Below, in pieces: positions 1 through 9,466 of a stretch of DNA of 64,000 nucleotides. Numbering within the stretch: the first letter of the stretch is position 1; every line of letters starts with the position of its first letter. The DNA is from Bartonella alsatica (GTDB taxonomy: Bacteria > Pseudomonadota > Alphaproteobacteria > Rhizobiales > Rhizobiaceae): contig NZ_CP058235.1 in NCBI RefSeq assembly GCF_013388295.1, positions 1,590,001 through 1,654,000 on the forward strand. The letters are read 5' to 3'. The position numbers were made by a program, and so were the translations under genes. The notes beneath the pieces were generated by a model. It saw only the letters and a list, made by a program, of their open reading frames with translations, had not been told where the DNA came from and ran no database searches.

Positions 1-56
1 AAATCATTTCCTTGACGGTATTCTTCAATAAAGTTGACGAGGTAAAGAAAAGATAT

Positions 57-929
57 TCACTGTATATTTTCTATGGACTCTTTTAATATATCTTGGCTCA
101 CAGCTCCGATGAGCACTTTATCACCAATGATATAAGAAGGTGTTCCTGTAATATTAAGTTGAGAGGCGATTTGAATATTCTCTTTAAAGGCATTTTGAAG
201 ATTAGAATCTTTTATTGCATTGCGCAGTCTTTTTTCATTTGCTCCTAATGAAACTGCTATTTCTATGGCTTTAGCTTCATTCGCACGACTCTTATTATTT
301 AAGAGCGCTTTATAAAATTGAGGATATTTCTCTGGAAATTGTTTTCGAAAAGCATAAGCAACAGTGTGCGCTGCCATAGAATCAGGACCTAGAACTGGTA
401 AATCTTTGATGATAACTCGTAGATCTGGGTTCTCTTTTATTAAGTTTTCTATGTATGAATAGGATATTTTGCAATATCTGCAATTATAATCGAAAAAATC
501 AACCAGCATTCTTTTACCATTTGGATTTCCAAAAACAGCATCATGAGGGGAGTAAAAAATTTCTTTTTTTAACGAATTAATAATTAAAGTTTGGTTTTCG
601 GAATTTTGCTTACTTCGCTTTTCCAGCTTTTCTTGAAGGATCAGCTGCATTTCAATTATAATTTCTGGATTAGTGAGTAAATAATCTTTTATAATTTTTT
701 TAATATCATGATCATCGATATATGGTGTAATCTTCTTCTTGAGTTTAAGTAAAAAAGCAGGATCTTCCAAAAGCTGTTTCTTAAGATTTTCCAAGTTCAG
801 ATAATTTGCTGTTTTTTCATTTGATATCGCATTTGATAAACAATATGAAAAGAATACAGTACTCAATATAACTATTGCTAAAAATTTTGCAATGAGCGTT
901 GTTTTTGAGTGTTGAGATTGATAGATCAT
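57..929 (-). CDS. DsbA/ScsC-like periplasmic thiol-disulfide oxidoreductase
   Basis: A 290-residue exported thioredoxin-fold protein, probably acting on disulfide bonds of envelope proteins. Residues 11-34 form a hydrophobic signal segment. Residues about 40-110 are charged and helical and resemble the N-terminal oligomerisation region of ScsC-type proteins. The thioredoxin active site is C150-R-Y-C153 in the context DYNCRYC, and the cis-proline loop reads TGTPSYIIG near the C terminus. Family knowledge places such proteins with DsbA/Com1/BdbD oxidoreductases. No DsbB partner is visible here. The gene is alone on its strand; the 56 bases beyond its stop are too short to interpret. The class is clear, but whether it is an oxidase or an isomerase cannot be told. 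Confidence 0.88.
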   Translation of the reverse strand: MIYQSQHSKTTLIAKFLAIVILSTVFFSYCLSNAISNEKTANYLNLENLKKQLLEDPAFLLKLKKKITPYIDDHDIKKIIKDYLLTNPEIIIEMQLILQEKLEKRSKQNSENQTLIINSLKKEIFYSPHDAVFGNPNGKRMLVDFFDYNCRYCKISYSYIENLIKENPDLRVIIKDLPVLGPDSMAAHTVAYAFRKQFPEKYPQFYKALLNNKSRANEAKAIEIAVSLGANEKRLRNAIKDSNLQNAFKENIQIASQLNITGTPSYIIGDKVLIGAVSQDILKESIENIQ

Positions 930-1254
930 TTATATGCCTTTATATTGCTATTGTAGGATTGAGTGAACTATATGAAAACTCTTGCTTATATGCAATAAAG
1001 CATTTATCTATAGTGTGTATTTAGTCGTTTACAAAGAAAACATTAATTTTTTTCTTTAAGAAGATTTCATAATGATGCATATTTGCGATGATTATGTTCT
1101 TTAACGGCTGAAATATGCTGTTTTCATTTATGAGATATCCAAAATATTTTTATATATTTATTATGGAAAAAAGTACGTTAATAATCCAGTTAAGAACACT
1201 TGTATTGACTTTTTACTGTTATTTTATTGATTACAGTAAAACAAATTAAATTGA
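930..1254. other. divergent intergenic region, dsbA-like / glpD
   Basis: This 325-base AT-rich spacer separates two divergent genes. No coding frame is convincing. It must carry both promoters. The only structure I see is an inverted repeat next to glpD, listed separately. Confidence 0.6.
1205..1241 (+). promoter_or_regulatory. possible glpD promoter with operator-like inverted repeat
   Basis: A TTGACT box at 1205-1210 is followed 17 bases later by TGATTA (1228-1233), a plausible but weak sigma-70 pair. Overlapping it are perfect 9-base inverted arms TTTTACTGT (1211-1219) and ACAGTAAAA (1233-1241) with a 13-base spacer. The arms end 13 bases before the glpD start, where a repressor could block transcription. 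The repeat is seen directly; its role as an operator is inferred. Confidence 0.35.
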
Positions 1255-2787
1255 ATGATAAAAAGTAAAATTATGAAAAGCACAACGCATTATGATCTGT
1301 TTATCATTGGTGGAGGGATAAATGGGTGTGGGCTGGCAAGAGATGCAGCTGGACGCAAGTTTAAGGTGGGGTTGGCGGAGAAGGATGATCTTGCCTCTGG
1401 GACATCAAGTGCATCGACAAAGCTTATTCATGGCGGTCTTCGTTATCTTGAACACTGTAAGTTTAGATTGGTTCGCGAAGCATTAAAAGAACGCGAGATT
1501 ATTTGGCGTATGGCTCCACATATTGTGCGTCCTTTGCGCTTTCTTCTCCCTTATCATAAAGGGTTGCGTCCTGTTTGGATGTTGCGTTTTGGACTTTTTC
1601 TTTATGATTATTTAGGCAATTGGAATCAAAAGCTATGGCGTAGTAAAACAATTAATTTTTCAAAAAGTTTTCACTCTATACTTAAGGAAGAGTATCGTAA
1701 AGGTTTTGAATATTCTGATGCAAGAGTAGATGATGCGCGTTTGGTTATTGCTAATGCTCGTGATGCAGAAAAGCAAGGTGCTGATATAAAAGTACGAACA
1801 GAAGTTCTCTCTTTAAAGAGAAAAGAAAAAAAATGGTTTATAATTCTTCGAAATAAATTAAGTGGTAAAGAATATTGTGTCACGGCTTCTTATGTTGCAA
1901 ATATGACGGGCCCTTGGATTAATCATATTTTGGCAAACGTATTAGATTGTAAAGAGAATCCCCCCGTACGACTTGTCAGGGGATCTCATATTCTGGTTCC
2001 CAGGCTTTATGCCCATGATCGTGCTTATGTTTTTCAAAATAGTGATGGACGTGTTCTATTCTCCATTCCCTATCAAGAAGAGTTTACATTACTTGGAACA
2101 ACAGATTGCGATCATCAAGATGATCCTGCTACAGTTCATATTACGGATGCTGAGATTGATTATATCTGTACGGCAGCGAGTGAATATTTTATACAACCCA
2201 TATTGCGTGAAAATGTTGTGTGGGCTTATTCTGGTGTTCGTCCACTCTATGATGATGGATCTTCAAAGGTACAAGAAATTACACGTGATTACGTTTTGAA
2301 AGAAATGGGTACGGGAAATGTACCACGAATTCTTAATCTTTATGGTGGTAAAATTACAACTTATCGCAAGTTAGCTGAAGATGCGATGAAATTTGTTGAA
2401 AGGGCGCTTGGAAAGAGGGGGACACCGTGGACAGAAAACTCAACACTTCCAGGGGGGGATTTTCCATATAATAAGCTGGATACAATTGAAAATAAGATAG
2501 CTCTTTTGATTCCAGATTTAGATGCTTTTACATATCGCAGACTTGCACGCTCTTATGGTTCGGAGGCGTTGATGATATTTGCAAATGGTAAAGCGGATAA
2601 AGGAAAAGATTTTGGACATGGACTCTACGAAATAGAAGTCAAATGGTTAATAGAAAAAGAGTGGGCTAAAACCTGTGAAGATGTATTGTGGCGCCGTTCA
2701 AAACTTGGGCTTTTATTTAATGAAAAAGAGATTAATATTCTTTCTAATTATATGAAAAGCCAAAAAGAGATAAAACAAAATTTATAA
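1255..2787 (+). CDS. glpD: glycerol-3-phosphate dehydrogenase (aerobic, FAD)
   Basis: GlpD oxidises sn-glycerol 3-phosphate to dihydroxyacetone phosphate at the inner membrane and passes electrons to quinone. The 510-residue protein opens with an FAD-binding Rossmann motif, FIIGGGINGCGLARDAAGR, followed by the family segment TKLIHGGLRYLE. A DAO-type oxidase fold follows, with GTTDCDH and YSGVRPLYDD, and the conserved YGGKITTYRKLAEDA. Length matches the family. The second Met (1273) is an alternative start; neither has a strong ribosome binding site. No glpF, glpK or glpR lies next to it, so control may rest on the inverted repeat just upstream. Confidence 0.95.
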   Translation: MIKSKIMKSTTHYDLFIIGGGINGCGLARDAAGRKFKVGLAEKDDLASGTSSASTKLIHGGLRYLEHCKFRLVREALKEREIIWRMAPHIVRPLRFLLPYHKGLRPVWMLRFGLFLYDYLGNWNQKLWRSKTINFSKSFHSILKEEYRKGFEYSDARVDDARLVIANARDAEKQGADIKVRTEVLSLKRKEKKWFIILRNKLSGKEYCVTASYVANMTGPWINHILANVLDCKENPPVRLVRGSHILVPRLYAHDRAYVFQNSDGRVLFSIPYQEEFTLLGTTDCDHQDDPATVHITDAEIDYICTAASEYFIQPILRENVVWAYSGVRPLYDDGSSKVQEITRDYVLKEMGTGNVPRILNLYGGKITTYRKLAEDAMKFVERALGKRGTPWTENSTLPGGDFPYNKLDTIENKIALLIPDLDAFTYRRLARSYGSEALMIFANGKADKGKDFGHGLYEIEVKWLIEKEWAKTCEDVLWRRSKLGLLFNEKEINILSNYMKSQKEIKQNL

Positions 2788-3525
2788 TAATCTCAATTTG
2801 TTACAAAGCTTATCTGAGTACTGAAAACATCTTCCTTTGGGATGATGGTATAAGAAACATTTATGCGTGTTAAAAGTAAAATAGTCATCTATGTCTGTTT
2901 TTCGTTTTCTTTTGTATCACCCAAGAATAGAATATTGAAATTATACGAAATATTTGTGGCAAGACTTTTCTGTAGATTTTATAAAATGAAATAAATGGTT
3001 AGTAGGAAAAAGCAATTTGATTATAAAATGTGTACGGGAGAAGTGTTTTCATCCTTTGGATGATAAGGAAGCCAAAATATCTTAGGGAGCATCTATTTGT
3101 ACAATAACCCAATGAATTGAGAAATGTTGAAGGAAAAGAAGCTATAATGATACGTTTGTATAATATTTTCGTTTATTATATGTCATCTTCAAAATATCTT
3201 AGAGACTATGTTGGATAATACAGCTATAGCTTAAAAGATCTTGTGAATAGTAAAGAGAACCATTCAAATAGATCTTTTATGTGACCACTTTCATATCTCT
3301 TATAGTATCAGATGCTTGGAGTATAATATCTGGAAATCATTTATTAAAAGCAGTGTATTGTATTTTTCTTTTATATTGGTTTTAGCAAAAGTTTTACAAT
3401 AGGAAAGGGAAATTAGATAGAAAGTTGTTTCTACATTTTTAAGTGGAGGTAAAGAGAATAAAACTTTCTATGTAGCAAAAAAGTGGAAACTTTGTCTTAT
3501 AATAGGAAGCGTTTAATGGAAATGG
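2788..3525. other. gene-poor AT-rich spacer
   Basis: 738 bases between glpD and dusA with short broken frames on both strands. No RNA gene, terminator or recognisable gene fragment was found. It could be fully eroded coding DNA, but nothing in it proves that. Confidence 0.5.
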
Positions 3526-4521
3526 GTGAGTAATCTTCTTATGATATTTTATGGTTCTCCATCATCAGTAAAATTTGCAGTAGCTCCAATGTTGGGCTGG
3601 ACAGATCAGCATTGCAGATTTTTTTATCGTCTTTTAACGAAAAAGGCACTTCTTTATACCGAAATGATTGTAGCCGATGCTGTAATCCACGGTGTTCGCG
3701 AACAAATGTTGGCTTTGAGTCATAAGGAACATCCAATTGCCTTGCAGTTAGGAGGGGCAGATTCGAAAAAATTAGCAGAGGCTGCGCGAATTGCTGAAGA
3801 ATTTGGTTATGATGAAATAAATCTCAATGTTGGTTGCCCTTCAAATCGTGTTCAAGCGGGTGTATTCGGTGCTTGTTTAATGTTACATCCTGATACTGTA
3901 GCAAGTGCTGTAGAAGCTATGAAACAAGTGGTTACTATACCTGTAACTGTCAAATGTCGTGTAAGTGTGGACGAGCAGGATGAAGAATTAGCTTTAGATC
4001 TGTTAGCTGATAAAGTTTGGAACGCTGGGTGTGATGCACTTTGGGTTCATGCACGCAAAGCGTGGTTACAAGGGTTAAGTCCAAAAGAAAACCGCAATAT
4101 TCCCCCACTGAGTTATGAAAGAGTTTATAGATTAAAACATAAATATCCTCATAAATTCATTGGAATAAATGGTGGAATTAAATCGATTGATGAGATCAAA
4201 GAGCATTTGACTTTGTGTGATGCTACTATGGTTGGTCGACAAGTTTATCATAATCCAACTTTATTAAAATATATTGATTTTGAAATATATGGTGGACCAC
4301 AATGTGATCTAAGTGATGCTGATCTTATTGAAATCATGTGTGATTATGCAGCTCGACATATCGCATTAGGAGGGCGGCTCTCTCATGTAACACGTCATAT
4401 GATAGGTTTATTTCATGGACGAGATGGGGCACGTCGATGGCGTCAAATATTATCAAATGATGCAACAAAAATTAATGCGGGAACACATGTTTTAAAAGAA
4501 GCTTTTTCTGCTCTCATTTAA
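3526..4521 (+). CDS. dusA: tRNA-dihydrouridine synthase A
   Basis: DusA uses FMN and NADPH to reduce uridine to dihydrouridine in the tRNA D-loop. The 331-residue protein begins its TIM barrel with VAPMLGWTDQHCRFFYR. It carries the active-site loop NLNVGCPSNRVQAGVFGACLM with the catalytic Cys in GCPS. Further on are VTVKCR, the DusA-type WVHARKAWLQGLSPKENR, and the FMN phosphate loop INGGI. The called start is GTG at 3526; ATG at 3541 (residue 6) is an alternative that still keeps the whole barrel. The gene stands alone between two long spacers. Confidence 0.93.
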   Translation: MSNLLMIFYGSPSSVKFAVAPMLGWTDQHCRFFYRLLTKKALLYTEMIVADAVIHGVREQMLALSHKEHPIALQLGGADSKKLAEAARIAEEFGYDEINLNVGCPSNRVQAGVFGACLMLHPDTVASAVEAMKQVVTIPVTVKCRVSVDEQDEELALDLLADKVWNAGCDALWVHARKAWLQGLSPKENRNIPPLSYERVYRLKHKYPHKFIGINGGIKSIDEIKEHLTLCDATMVGRQVYHNPTLLKYIDFEIYGGPQCDLSDADLIEIMCDYAARHIALGGRLSHVTRHMIGLFHGRDGARRWRQILSNDATKINAGTHVLKEAFSALI

Positions 4522-4907
4522 CCACAGTTTACAGATTAATTTATATTAGAGCTTAAATTCCCTAAAGTTTATTTCTTTACGAAGATTTTTAACAATCTAG
4601 ATTTTTGAATTTCGGAAAGCTATCACTTTGATAAAGGAGAAAATTTTCGTGCTAAATATTTTAAATATGTGTGATGACGATGCTACTCAATATGGAAATA
4701 GCTTAAGCTTATAATAAAAAATAAGAGGCTCTTAATATTATATTTAAAATCAATAGAACAGCCACTTTGTTAGAAATAACGTGCAAAAACAGTTTCACTC
4801 ATAATGTTAGTGTTTTTAAAATACTGTTAAAAAAACAAGAAATTATTCATATCCTATATATATGACGAGATTCTCATTAAACATTGTAGATTTTTAAAGG
4901 TATCTTC
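4522..4907. other. spacer upstream of cobT
   Basis: 386 bases with no coding frame. I looked for a cobalamin riboswitch before cobT and saw no convincing B12 box or set of stems. AT content is high throughout. Confidence 0.5.
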
Positions 4908-5915
4908 ATGACCGTTAGTCCATTTGATGATTTTCGCGCTTTACTCACAAATTTACCTGTTGCTGATGCGTTTTCTATAACATTGGCAAAAAAACGGCAA
5001 GAAAAATTAACAAAAGTTCAAGGAACTCTGGGAAAATTGGGAGATATTGCAGTTTGGTATGCAGGATGGAGAGGCGCAGAAAATATCATAAAACAGCCTT
5101 TGGTTGCTATTTTTTCTGGGAATCACGGCGTTACAGAGGAGAATATTACACCATTTCCACAATCTATGACACAAAAGATGGTACGAAATTTTGCAACTGG
5201 TGATGCTGCTATTAACCAAATCTGCATAGCTTATGATCTTGGATTGAAGATATTTGATTTAGCACTCGAATATCCTACAATGAATATTACCAAAGACGCA
5301 GCAATGGATGAGCGTAGTGCAGCTGCTACAATGGCATTTGGAATGGAGTCCATTGCTGGTGGAACAGATCTTTTGTGTATAGGTGAAATGGGCATTGGAA
5401 ACACAACGATAGCTTCAGCTTTATGTTTAGCATTGTTTGGTGGGGATGTTGAGGAATGGACGGGTAGTGATATGGGATCGGAGGGAGAATTTTATCAGCG
5501 TAAAATTGCAGCGATCAAGACAGCAGTTTCTTTACATAAGAATCATTTTAATGATCCTTTTGAAATCATGCGTCGTCTAGGAGGGCGTGAAATTGCTGCT
5601 ATGATTGGTGCCATTTTGGCAGCAAGAATGGAAAAAGTTCCTGTTATTTTAGATGGTTTTGTAGCAACAGTGGCAGCAGCAGTCCTTTATAAAATGCACC
5701 CAAGAGCTCTTGATCATATTCTTGTTGGGCATGTTTCTTCTGAGACGGTACATCGTAAACTGTTAAAAAAAATTGGCAAAGAACCGCTTTTAGATCTGAA
5801 AATGTGCTTTGGCGAAGGGACAGGTGCGGCCATGGCAGCTGGTATTGTCAAAGCTGCTGTTTTGACTCACACAAAAATGGCGGTTTTTGAACAAGAAGAT
5901 TTAATTAAAGGATAA
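4908..5915 (+). CDS. cobT: nicotinate-nucleotide-dimethylbenzimidazole phosphoribosyltransferase
   Basis: CobT transfers phosphoribose from nicotinate mononucleotide to dimethylbenzimidazole, giving the alpha-ribazole phosphate used for the lower ligand of cobalamin. The 335-residue protein has the family signatures FSGNHGVTEENITPFP, GEMGIGNTTIASAL and VILDGFVATVAA. The C-terminal MCFGEGTGAAMA carries the catalytic Glu. Length is typical. In many rhizobia cobT lies next to cobS; no other cobalamin gene is in this window, so the enzyme may serve salvage or remodelling of corrinoids. A hairpin at its stop codon may end both this gene and the convergent regulator. Confidence 0.93.
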   Translation: MTVSPFDDFRALLTNLPVADAFSITLAKKRQEKLTKVQGTLGKLGDIAVWYAGWRGAENIIKQPLVAIFSGNHGVTEENITPFPQSMTQKMVRNFATGDAAINQICIAYDLGLKIFDLALEYPTMNITKDAAMDERSAAATMAFGMESIAGGTDLLCIGEMGIGNTTIASALCLALFGGDVEEWTGSDMGSEGEFYQRKIAAIKTAVSLHKNHFNDPFEIMRRLGGREIAAMIGAILAARMEKVPVILDGFVATVAAAVLYKMHPRALDHILVGHVSSETVHRKLLKKIGKEPLLDLKMCFGEGTGAAMAAGIVKAAVLTHTKMAVFEQEDLIKG

Positions 5916-5939
5916 TAACGGGTTGAAAGAATCCTTTAA
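5905..5939. terminator. possible bidirectional terminator between cobT and lrp-like gene
   Basis: Perfect 9-base arms TTAAAGGAT (5905-5913) and ATCCTTTAA (5931-5939) enclose a 17-base loop between two convergent genes. The first arm overlaps the cobT stop. The long loop and short U-tract make it weak. Confidence 0.35.
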
Positions 5940-5947
5940 GAGCTTTA

Positions 5948-6427
5948 CTAACTCGTTTTTTCTTGTAGTTTTATGTAATTGAGTGGAAGTTCTGTTGTAT
6001 ATTTAATCTGTTCCATTGCAAAAGAAGATGAAACATCACGGATATCAATTTTAGTAATTAATTTCTTGTAAAAAAGATCATAAGCTTCAATATTAGGAAC
6101 GACAACACGCAATAAATAGTCAATATCTCCACTCATTCGGTAAAATTCAATAACTTCACGAAATTCTCGCACAATTTTTGAAAAACGTTTAAACCATTCA
6201 TGGCTGTGTGTGCTTGTACGAATAGAAACAAAAACAGTAACGTGGGCATTTACTTTTTCTGGAGAAAGTACAGCAACACGACGCTGAATAACACCATCCT
6301 CTTCAAGTTTTTGAATTCTACGCCAGCAAGGAGTTGTTGAAAGACCAACTCTTTTTGCAATATCAGCGACAGAAAGTGTCGCATTTTCTTGTAAAAGATG
6401 TAAAATTTTCCGATCAAGACGATCCAT
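5948..6427 (-). CDS. Lrp/AsnC-family transcriptional regulator
   Basis: A feast/famine regulator of about 159 residues. The N-terminal helix-turn-helix reads LDRKILHLLQENATLSVADIA then KRVGLSTTPCWRRIQKLEEDG. An alpha/beta RAM ligand domain follows, with GDIDYLLRVVVPNIEAYDLF and ending near PLNYI. Family members bind amino acids and form dimers or octamers on DNA. I prefer the ATG at 6427 because it gives the usual MDxxDRKIL start. A GTG at 6445, one base past the stop of the upstream gene, is the alternative. The target cannot be deduced; it lies directly downstream of the glycosylase-like gene and may be co-transcribed with it. Confidence 0.87.
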   Translation of the reverse strand: MDRLDRKILHLLQENATLSVADIAKRVGLSTTPCWRRIQKLEEDGVIQRRVAVLSPEKVNAHVTVFVSIRTSTHSHEWFKRFSKIVREFREVIEFYRMSGDIDYLLRVVVPNIEAYDLFYKKLITKIDIRDVSSSFAMEQIKYTTELPLNYIKLQEKTS

Positions 6428-6446
6428 ATTTTTTCTCAAATTCACT

Positions 6447-7082
6447 TTATAAAAATTTACGTACTAAACTACGCAGATGTATAATTAGCTCATCTCTAAA
6501 CCATGGATTTTTTTGTAACCAAGAAGTGTTACGCCATGAGGGATGAGGTAAAGGCATTACATTATAGCCTCGAGGTTGGCGTATGGAAAGAATATTTCTC
6601 CAATCATTAACGGTTGCTGAAACAGTTTTATGTTTTAATTCTGTAATATGCCATTTTTGTGCATAACTTCCAATAGCAAGGACAAGCTTTATTTGCGGCA
6701 TTGCTTGAAATACTTTCTCATGCCATATTTCACGACATTCACGTCTTGGTGGTAAATCAGATTTATTTTTGTCGTAACCTGGAAAACAAAATCCCATAGG
6801 AACAATGGCAAAGAGAGATCTATTATAAAATTCTTCTTTCGTGACATTTAACCAATGACGCAATCTTTCGCCAGAACGATCATTAAAAGGGATAGAAGTT
6901 TCATGGACACGCAACCCAGGTGCTTGACCTGCGATTGCAATGGAAGCTGTATCAGATAAATAAACTACCGGTTTTGGTTCATGAGGAAGAGGAGGGAAAT
7001 AACATGGTTTCTGGATACAAATGCGACAAGAATAAATTTTCTTTTCGAGTATTATAATTTGTTTACAGTGTGATTGCTTCAT
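6447..7082 (-). CDS. uracil-DNA glycosylase superfamily protein
   Basis: A 211-residue member of the uracil-DNA glycosylase fold, of the kind that removes uracil or related lesions in base-excision repair. Motif 1 reads AIAGQAPGLRVHETSIPFND, which resembles the family-4 style GxxPG motif. LVLAIGSYAQKWHI forms the central strand, and the C-terminal motif MPLPHPSWRN supplies the expected His. Cysteines near the N terminus (C20, C26) could be part of an iron-sulfur ligand set, but I cannot show a full four-Cys pattern. The gene sits between a thermonuclease-like gene upstream and the Lrp-type regulator downstream, all on one strand with tiny gaps. Confidence 0.78.
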   Translation of the reverse strand: MKQSHCKQIIILEKKIYSCRICIQKPCYFPPLPHEPKPVVYLSDTASIAIAGQAPGLRVHETSIPFNDRSGERLRHWLNVTKEEFYNRSLFAIVPMGFCFPGYDKNKSDLPPRRECREIWHEKVFQAMPQIKLVLAIGSYAQKWHITELKHKTVSATVNDWRNILSIRQPRGYNVMPLPHPSWRNTSWLQKNPWFRDELIIHLRSLVRKFL

Positions 7083-7106
7083 TGGAAAGTAGGAAATTAA
7101 AAAATA

Positions 7107-7661
7107 TTATTCTGTTCGTGGATGTGCTCTTCGCCATGCTCTCGGTCGTTGAAAACTTGATTGCCATATTCCTTTTTTTTTCTTTCTGGCTTCTTGCTCT
7201 TCTTCAGGATAATCATAATAATTTATAGCCCAACCATTACGTACAAGCATTGCGTTGATATTGCTTATTTTTTTTGTTTTGCATGTTGCAAGAATGCGGC
7301 GATATTTATCTTTTTTATGCCAGTAACATGTAACCGGTTGATTTGCTATGAGTTGTTCTAAATATTTTTTTGCCTCAAGCCCACATGGATAGCGTGTCTC
7401 CTTTTTACCACAGAATTGATGAAGTTCAGGAGCATCAATTCCTGCAAGCCGGATCATGACAGAAGAAATCATGATTGAGTCACCATCAATAATAAATGCG
7501 TAATCTTCGATAACTGTTTGAGAAGAAAAAAATTCTTTTTGAGATAATATTTGAGTGTATTTAAAATAAACTATAATAATTATAGTAGTAACAAAAATAC
7601 TAAAACCAATAACCTTTAGCTTAAAACTCTTTTGATAAAAATAGAAAAAATCTTTTTTCAT
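7107..7661 (-). CDS. membrane-anchored or secreted thermonuclease-like (SNase) protein
   Basis: A 184-residue staphylococcal-nuclease fold protein. Residues about 14-33 form one hydrophobic segment that would anchor or export it. The SNase core follows: FIIDGDSIMISSVMIRLAGIDAPE carries the first Asp and Arg of the active site, then CGLEAKKYLEQLI, CYWHKKDKYRRILATC and LVRNGWAINYY. The C terminus ends in KGIWQSSFQRPRAWRRAHP, typical of short Rhizobiales members. Family members cleave DNA and RNA with calcium, but many bacterial paralogues are untested. It is the first gene of a three-gene minus-strand run with the glycosylase-like and Lrp-like genes. Confidence 0.82.
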   Translation of the reverse strand: MKKDFFYFYQKSFKLKVIGFSIFVTTIIIIVYFKYTQILSQKEFFSSQTVIEDYAFIIDGDSIMISSVMIRLAGIDAPELHQFCGKKETRYPCGLEAKKYLEQLIANQPVTCYWHKKDKYRRILATCKTKKISNINAMLVRNGWAINYYDYPEEEQEARKKKKGIWQSSFQRPRAWRRAHPRTE

Positions 7662-7983
7662 GAAATTAAAGAAACTGCTACTATAATATATCTTATTTAT
7701 TGAGAATTGCTATAATTTTTGCAAAAAACTTTCATTATCCTTGATAAAAATAGGATTCCATTTTAATAATATATCAAAATAGATCATATACAATATCATA
7801 GTAAGACTTATGAATATGAAAGCAATCAAAAATAAAATAACCCATTCCTAAAAAGCACACAGATTACAAATACACAATTTTCTTTAACTAAAAAAAACAC
7901 TCTTCAAAAAATAATCCTGAAGAGCAAAATCGTATTTAAAGGGGGAGGGAATGCAGAAAATACTAGTTAAACAACATAGCTCA
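7662..7983. other. spacer with the rpmG terminator
   Basis: 322 bases between the thermonuclease-like gene and rpmG. Apart from the hairpin at 7890-7925 I see no gene or RNA. Confidence 0.5.
7890..7925 (-). terminator. rho-independent terminator of rpmG
   Basis: Read on the minus strand, CTCTTCA (7924-7918) pairs with TGAAGAG (7906-7900) and is followed by TG and a run of eight T. It lies about 60 bases past the rpmG stop, a classic intrinsic terminator layout. Confidence 0.72.
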
Positions 7984-8151
7984 TTATTTAATTTTTGTTT
8001 CTTTAAATTCAACGTGTTTTTTTATAATTGGATCATATTTACGTTTGCTCATTTTATCTGTCATTGTACGACTATTTTTCTTTGTCACATAGAAAAAACC
8101 AGTATCTGCAGTTGACAAAAGCTTGATCTTAATAGTTGCTGCCTTAGCCAT
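7984..8151 (-). CDS. rpmG: 50S ribosomal protein L33
   Basis: A 55-residue L33 starting [20 protein letters not shown] and ending VEFKETKIK. It contains the family run [22 protein letters not shown]. The cysteine pairs of zinc-binding L33 forms are absent, so this is a C-minus type. Start and stop were read directly on the minus strand. In related Rhizobiales rpmG follows rnr closely; here 1.3 kb separates them. A strong terminator follows. Confidence 0.95.
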   Translation of the reverse strand: MAKAATIKIKLLSTADTGFFYVTKKNSRTMTDKMSKRKYDPIIKKHVEFKETKIK

Positions 8152-9466
8152 AATTTAAGATTCCTATTTATACCGAAAACAATATTTTTTGCTAAAAATC
8201 TATTTTTAATGTAATCAGATTTTATAGCAACACTACGGATGTTCTAAAAAAAGTCAAGGGCTGATTAATTTTCTCGTAAGCTGCACAAACATCAAAATCA
8301 TATATAAGCTAAAAACAAAGTCATAGCTGCTGAGAAAACAAATGGTTTTAAAATATCTAGGTCTGAACAATAGTAGTTGATCTATTAAGTATACTGATTC
8401 CATATCAAAAAGTAAAAGCAACATTAGCACTAGAAAGTTCATATTCTTTGAAATGTACACCTAGATATGTGAGCTCGATTGTATAAAGAACAGCAGGTAC
8501 ATTTCTCAGGAAACAGAGATCAAACATCAAAAAATATTGGTGTTTTATTATTCATGGTAACATGAAAATTCCCACAAAACTTAAGATAGTCCAGCTCATA
8601 AGAGAATAACGTCGATTTTTTGTTTAATTGCTTATAAAACTAGTAGAGGTTAAGAGGAAATATTACCAAGTGTGTGTTGCCATAAAGGGTGCAGCCTCTT
8701 ATTATATTCAATGGATGAACTAAAAGAAGTTATAAGGGGTAAAGTTTCCATTTAGAACAGCAGCGTAGACAAGATCTACTATCACTGAGCTAAATATGAA
8801 AGAAATAGGGAACAAATAGCATATACTACTTCTTTTGAAGTTCTGAACTGAATTTCCAAGCTACGAGAATTGTCATAGAAACAAACACAACTCCTTACAA
8901 AAGTTATGAAATCGTGTATTCTTACTTTTTCTAATAGCATGCAATCTATCGCAAATCTTAATCGTAATATGATAGCATAAATAGAAAAAATTAAACTACA
9001 TTTTTTAGGTGGTGCACAATTGTTTAATCAAAAACTCTAATAGGATAAACAGAATTTTATAGTGAAACGTATAATATAAATATTTAAATGACCCAAATCC
9101 ATATTAGTTCAAAAAAATGGAATCTTAGAAAATTTAAATACTTTATCATTATCAATATTGCTTGAGCAGTATCTAGGTAGATATAAAGCGAATTGAACAG
9201 TAAAAATCGTTTCAACGATTGCACGCAAAGAATTATTTTAAGAATTCAAAGATTTTTTAACATAATTAATGATTAATTGTATCGTTATTTATTATGTTAA
9301 TAAAAAATTAAATTAATATGAAATAAATACAAACACATACCTTGTATATTTTCTAATTCATTTAATAAAAATCTCTTCTAAATTACTTTATTATATTCTA
9401 ATATACCATAAATAAAAATTAATTAATAAAAATTGTAATAAGAATTTTAATTTTTTCTTTTTAGTT
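8152..9466. other. 1.3 kb gene-poor gap between rnr and rpmG
   Basis: 1315 AT-rich bases with only short frames of low-complexity, unrecognisable translation on both strands. No RNA gene, hairpin cluster or clear gene remnant was recognised. It is the longest empty stretch in the window and probably marks the loss of a gene between rnr and rpmG, which is inference. Confidence 0.5.

Noticed and set aside
1..56. Possible end or start of another gene
   Set aside because: The minus strand reads FIEEYRQGND-like residues with no start codon in reach; 56 bases are too few to support a call.
4522..4907. Cobalamin riboswitch before cobT
   Set aside because: GCCACTTT resembles part of a B12 box, but the rest of the conserved core and the stems could not be found.
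8254..8460. 68-codon frame in the rnr-rpmG gap
   Set aside because: Leu/Phe-rich low-complexity translation with no ribosome binding site and no family likeness.
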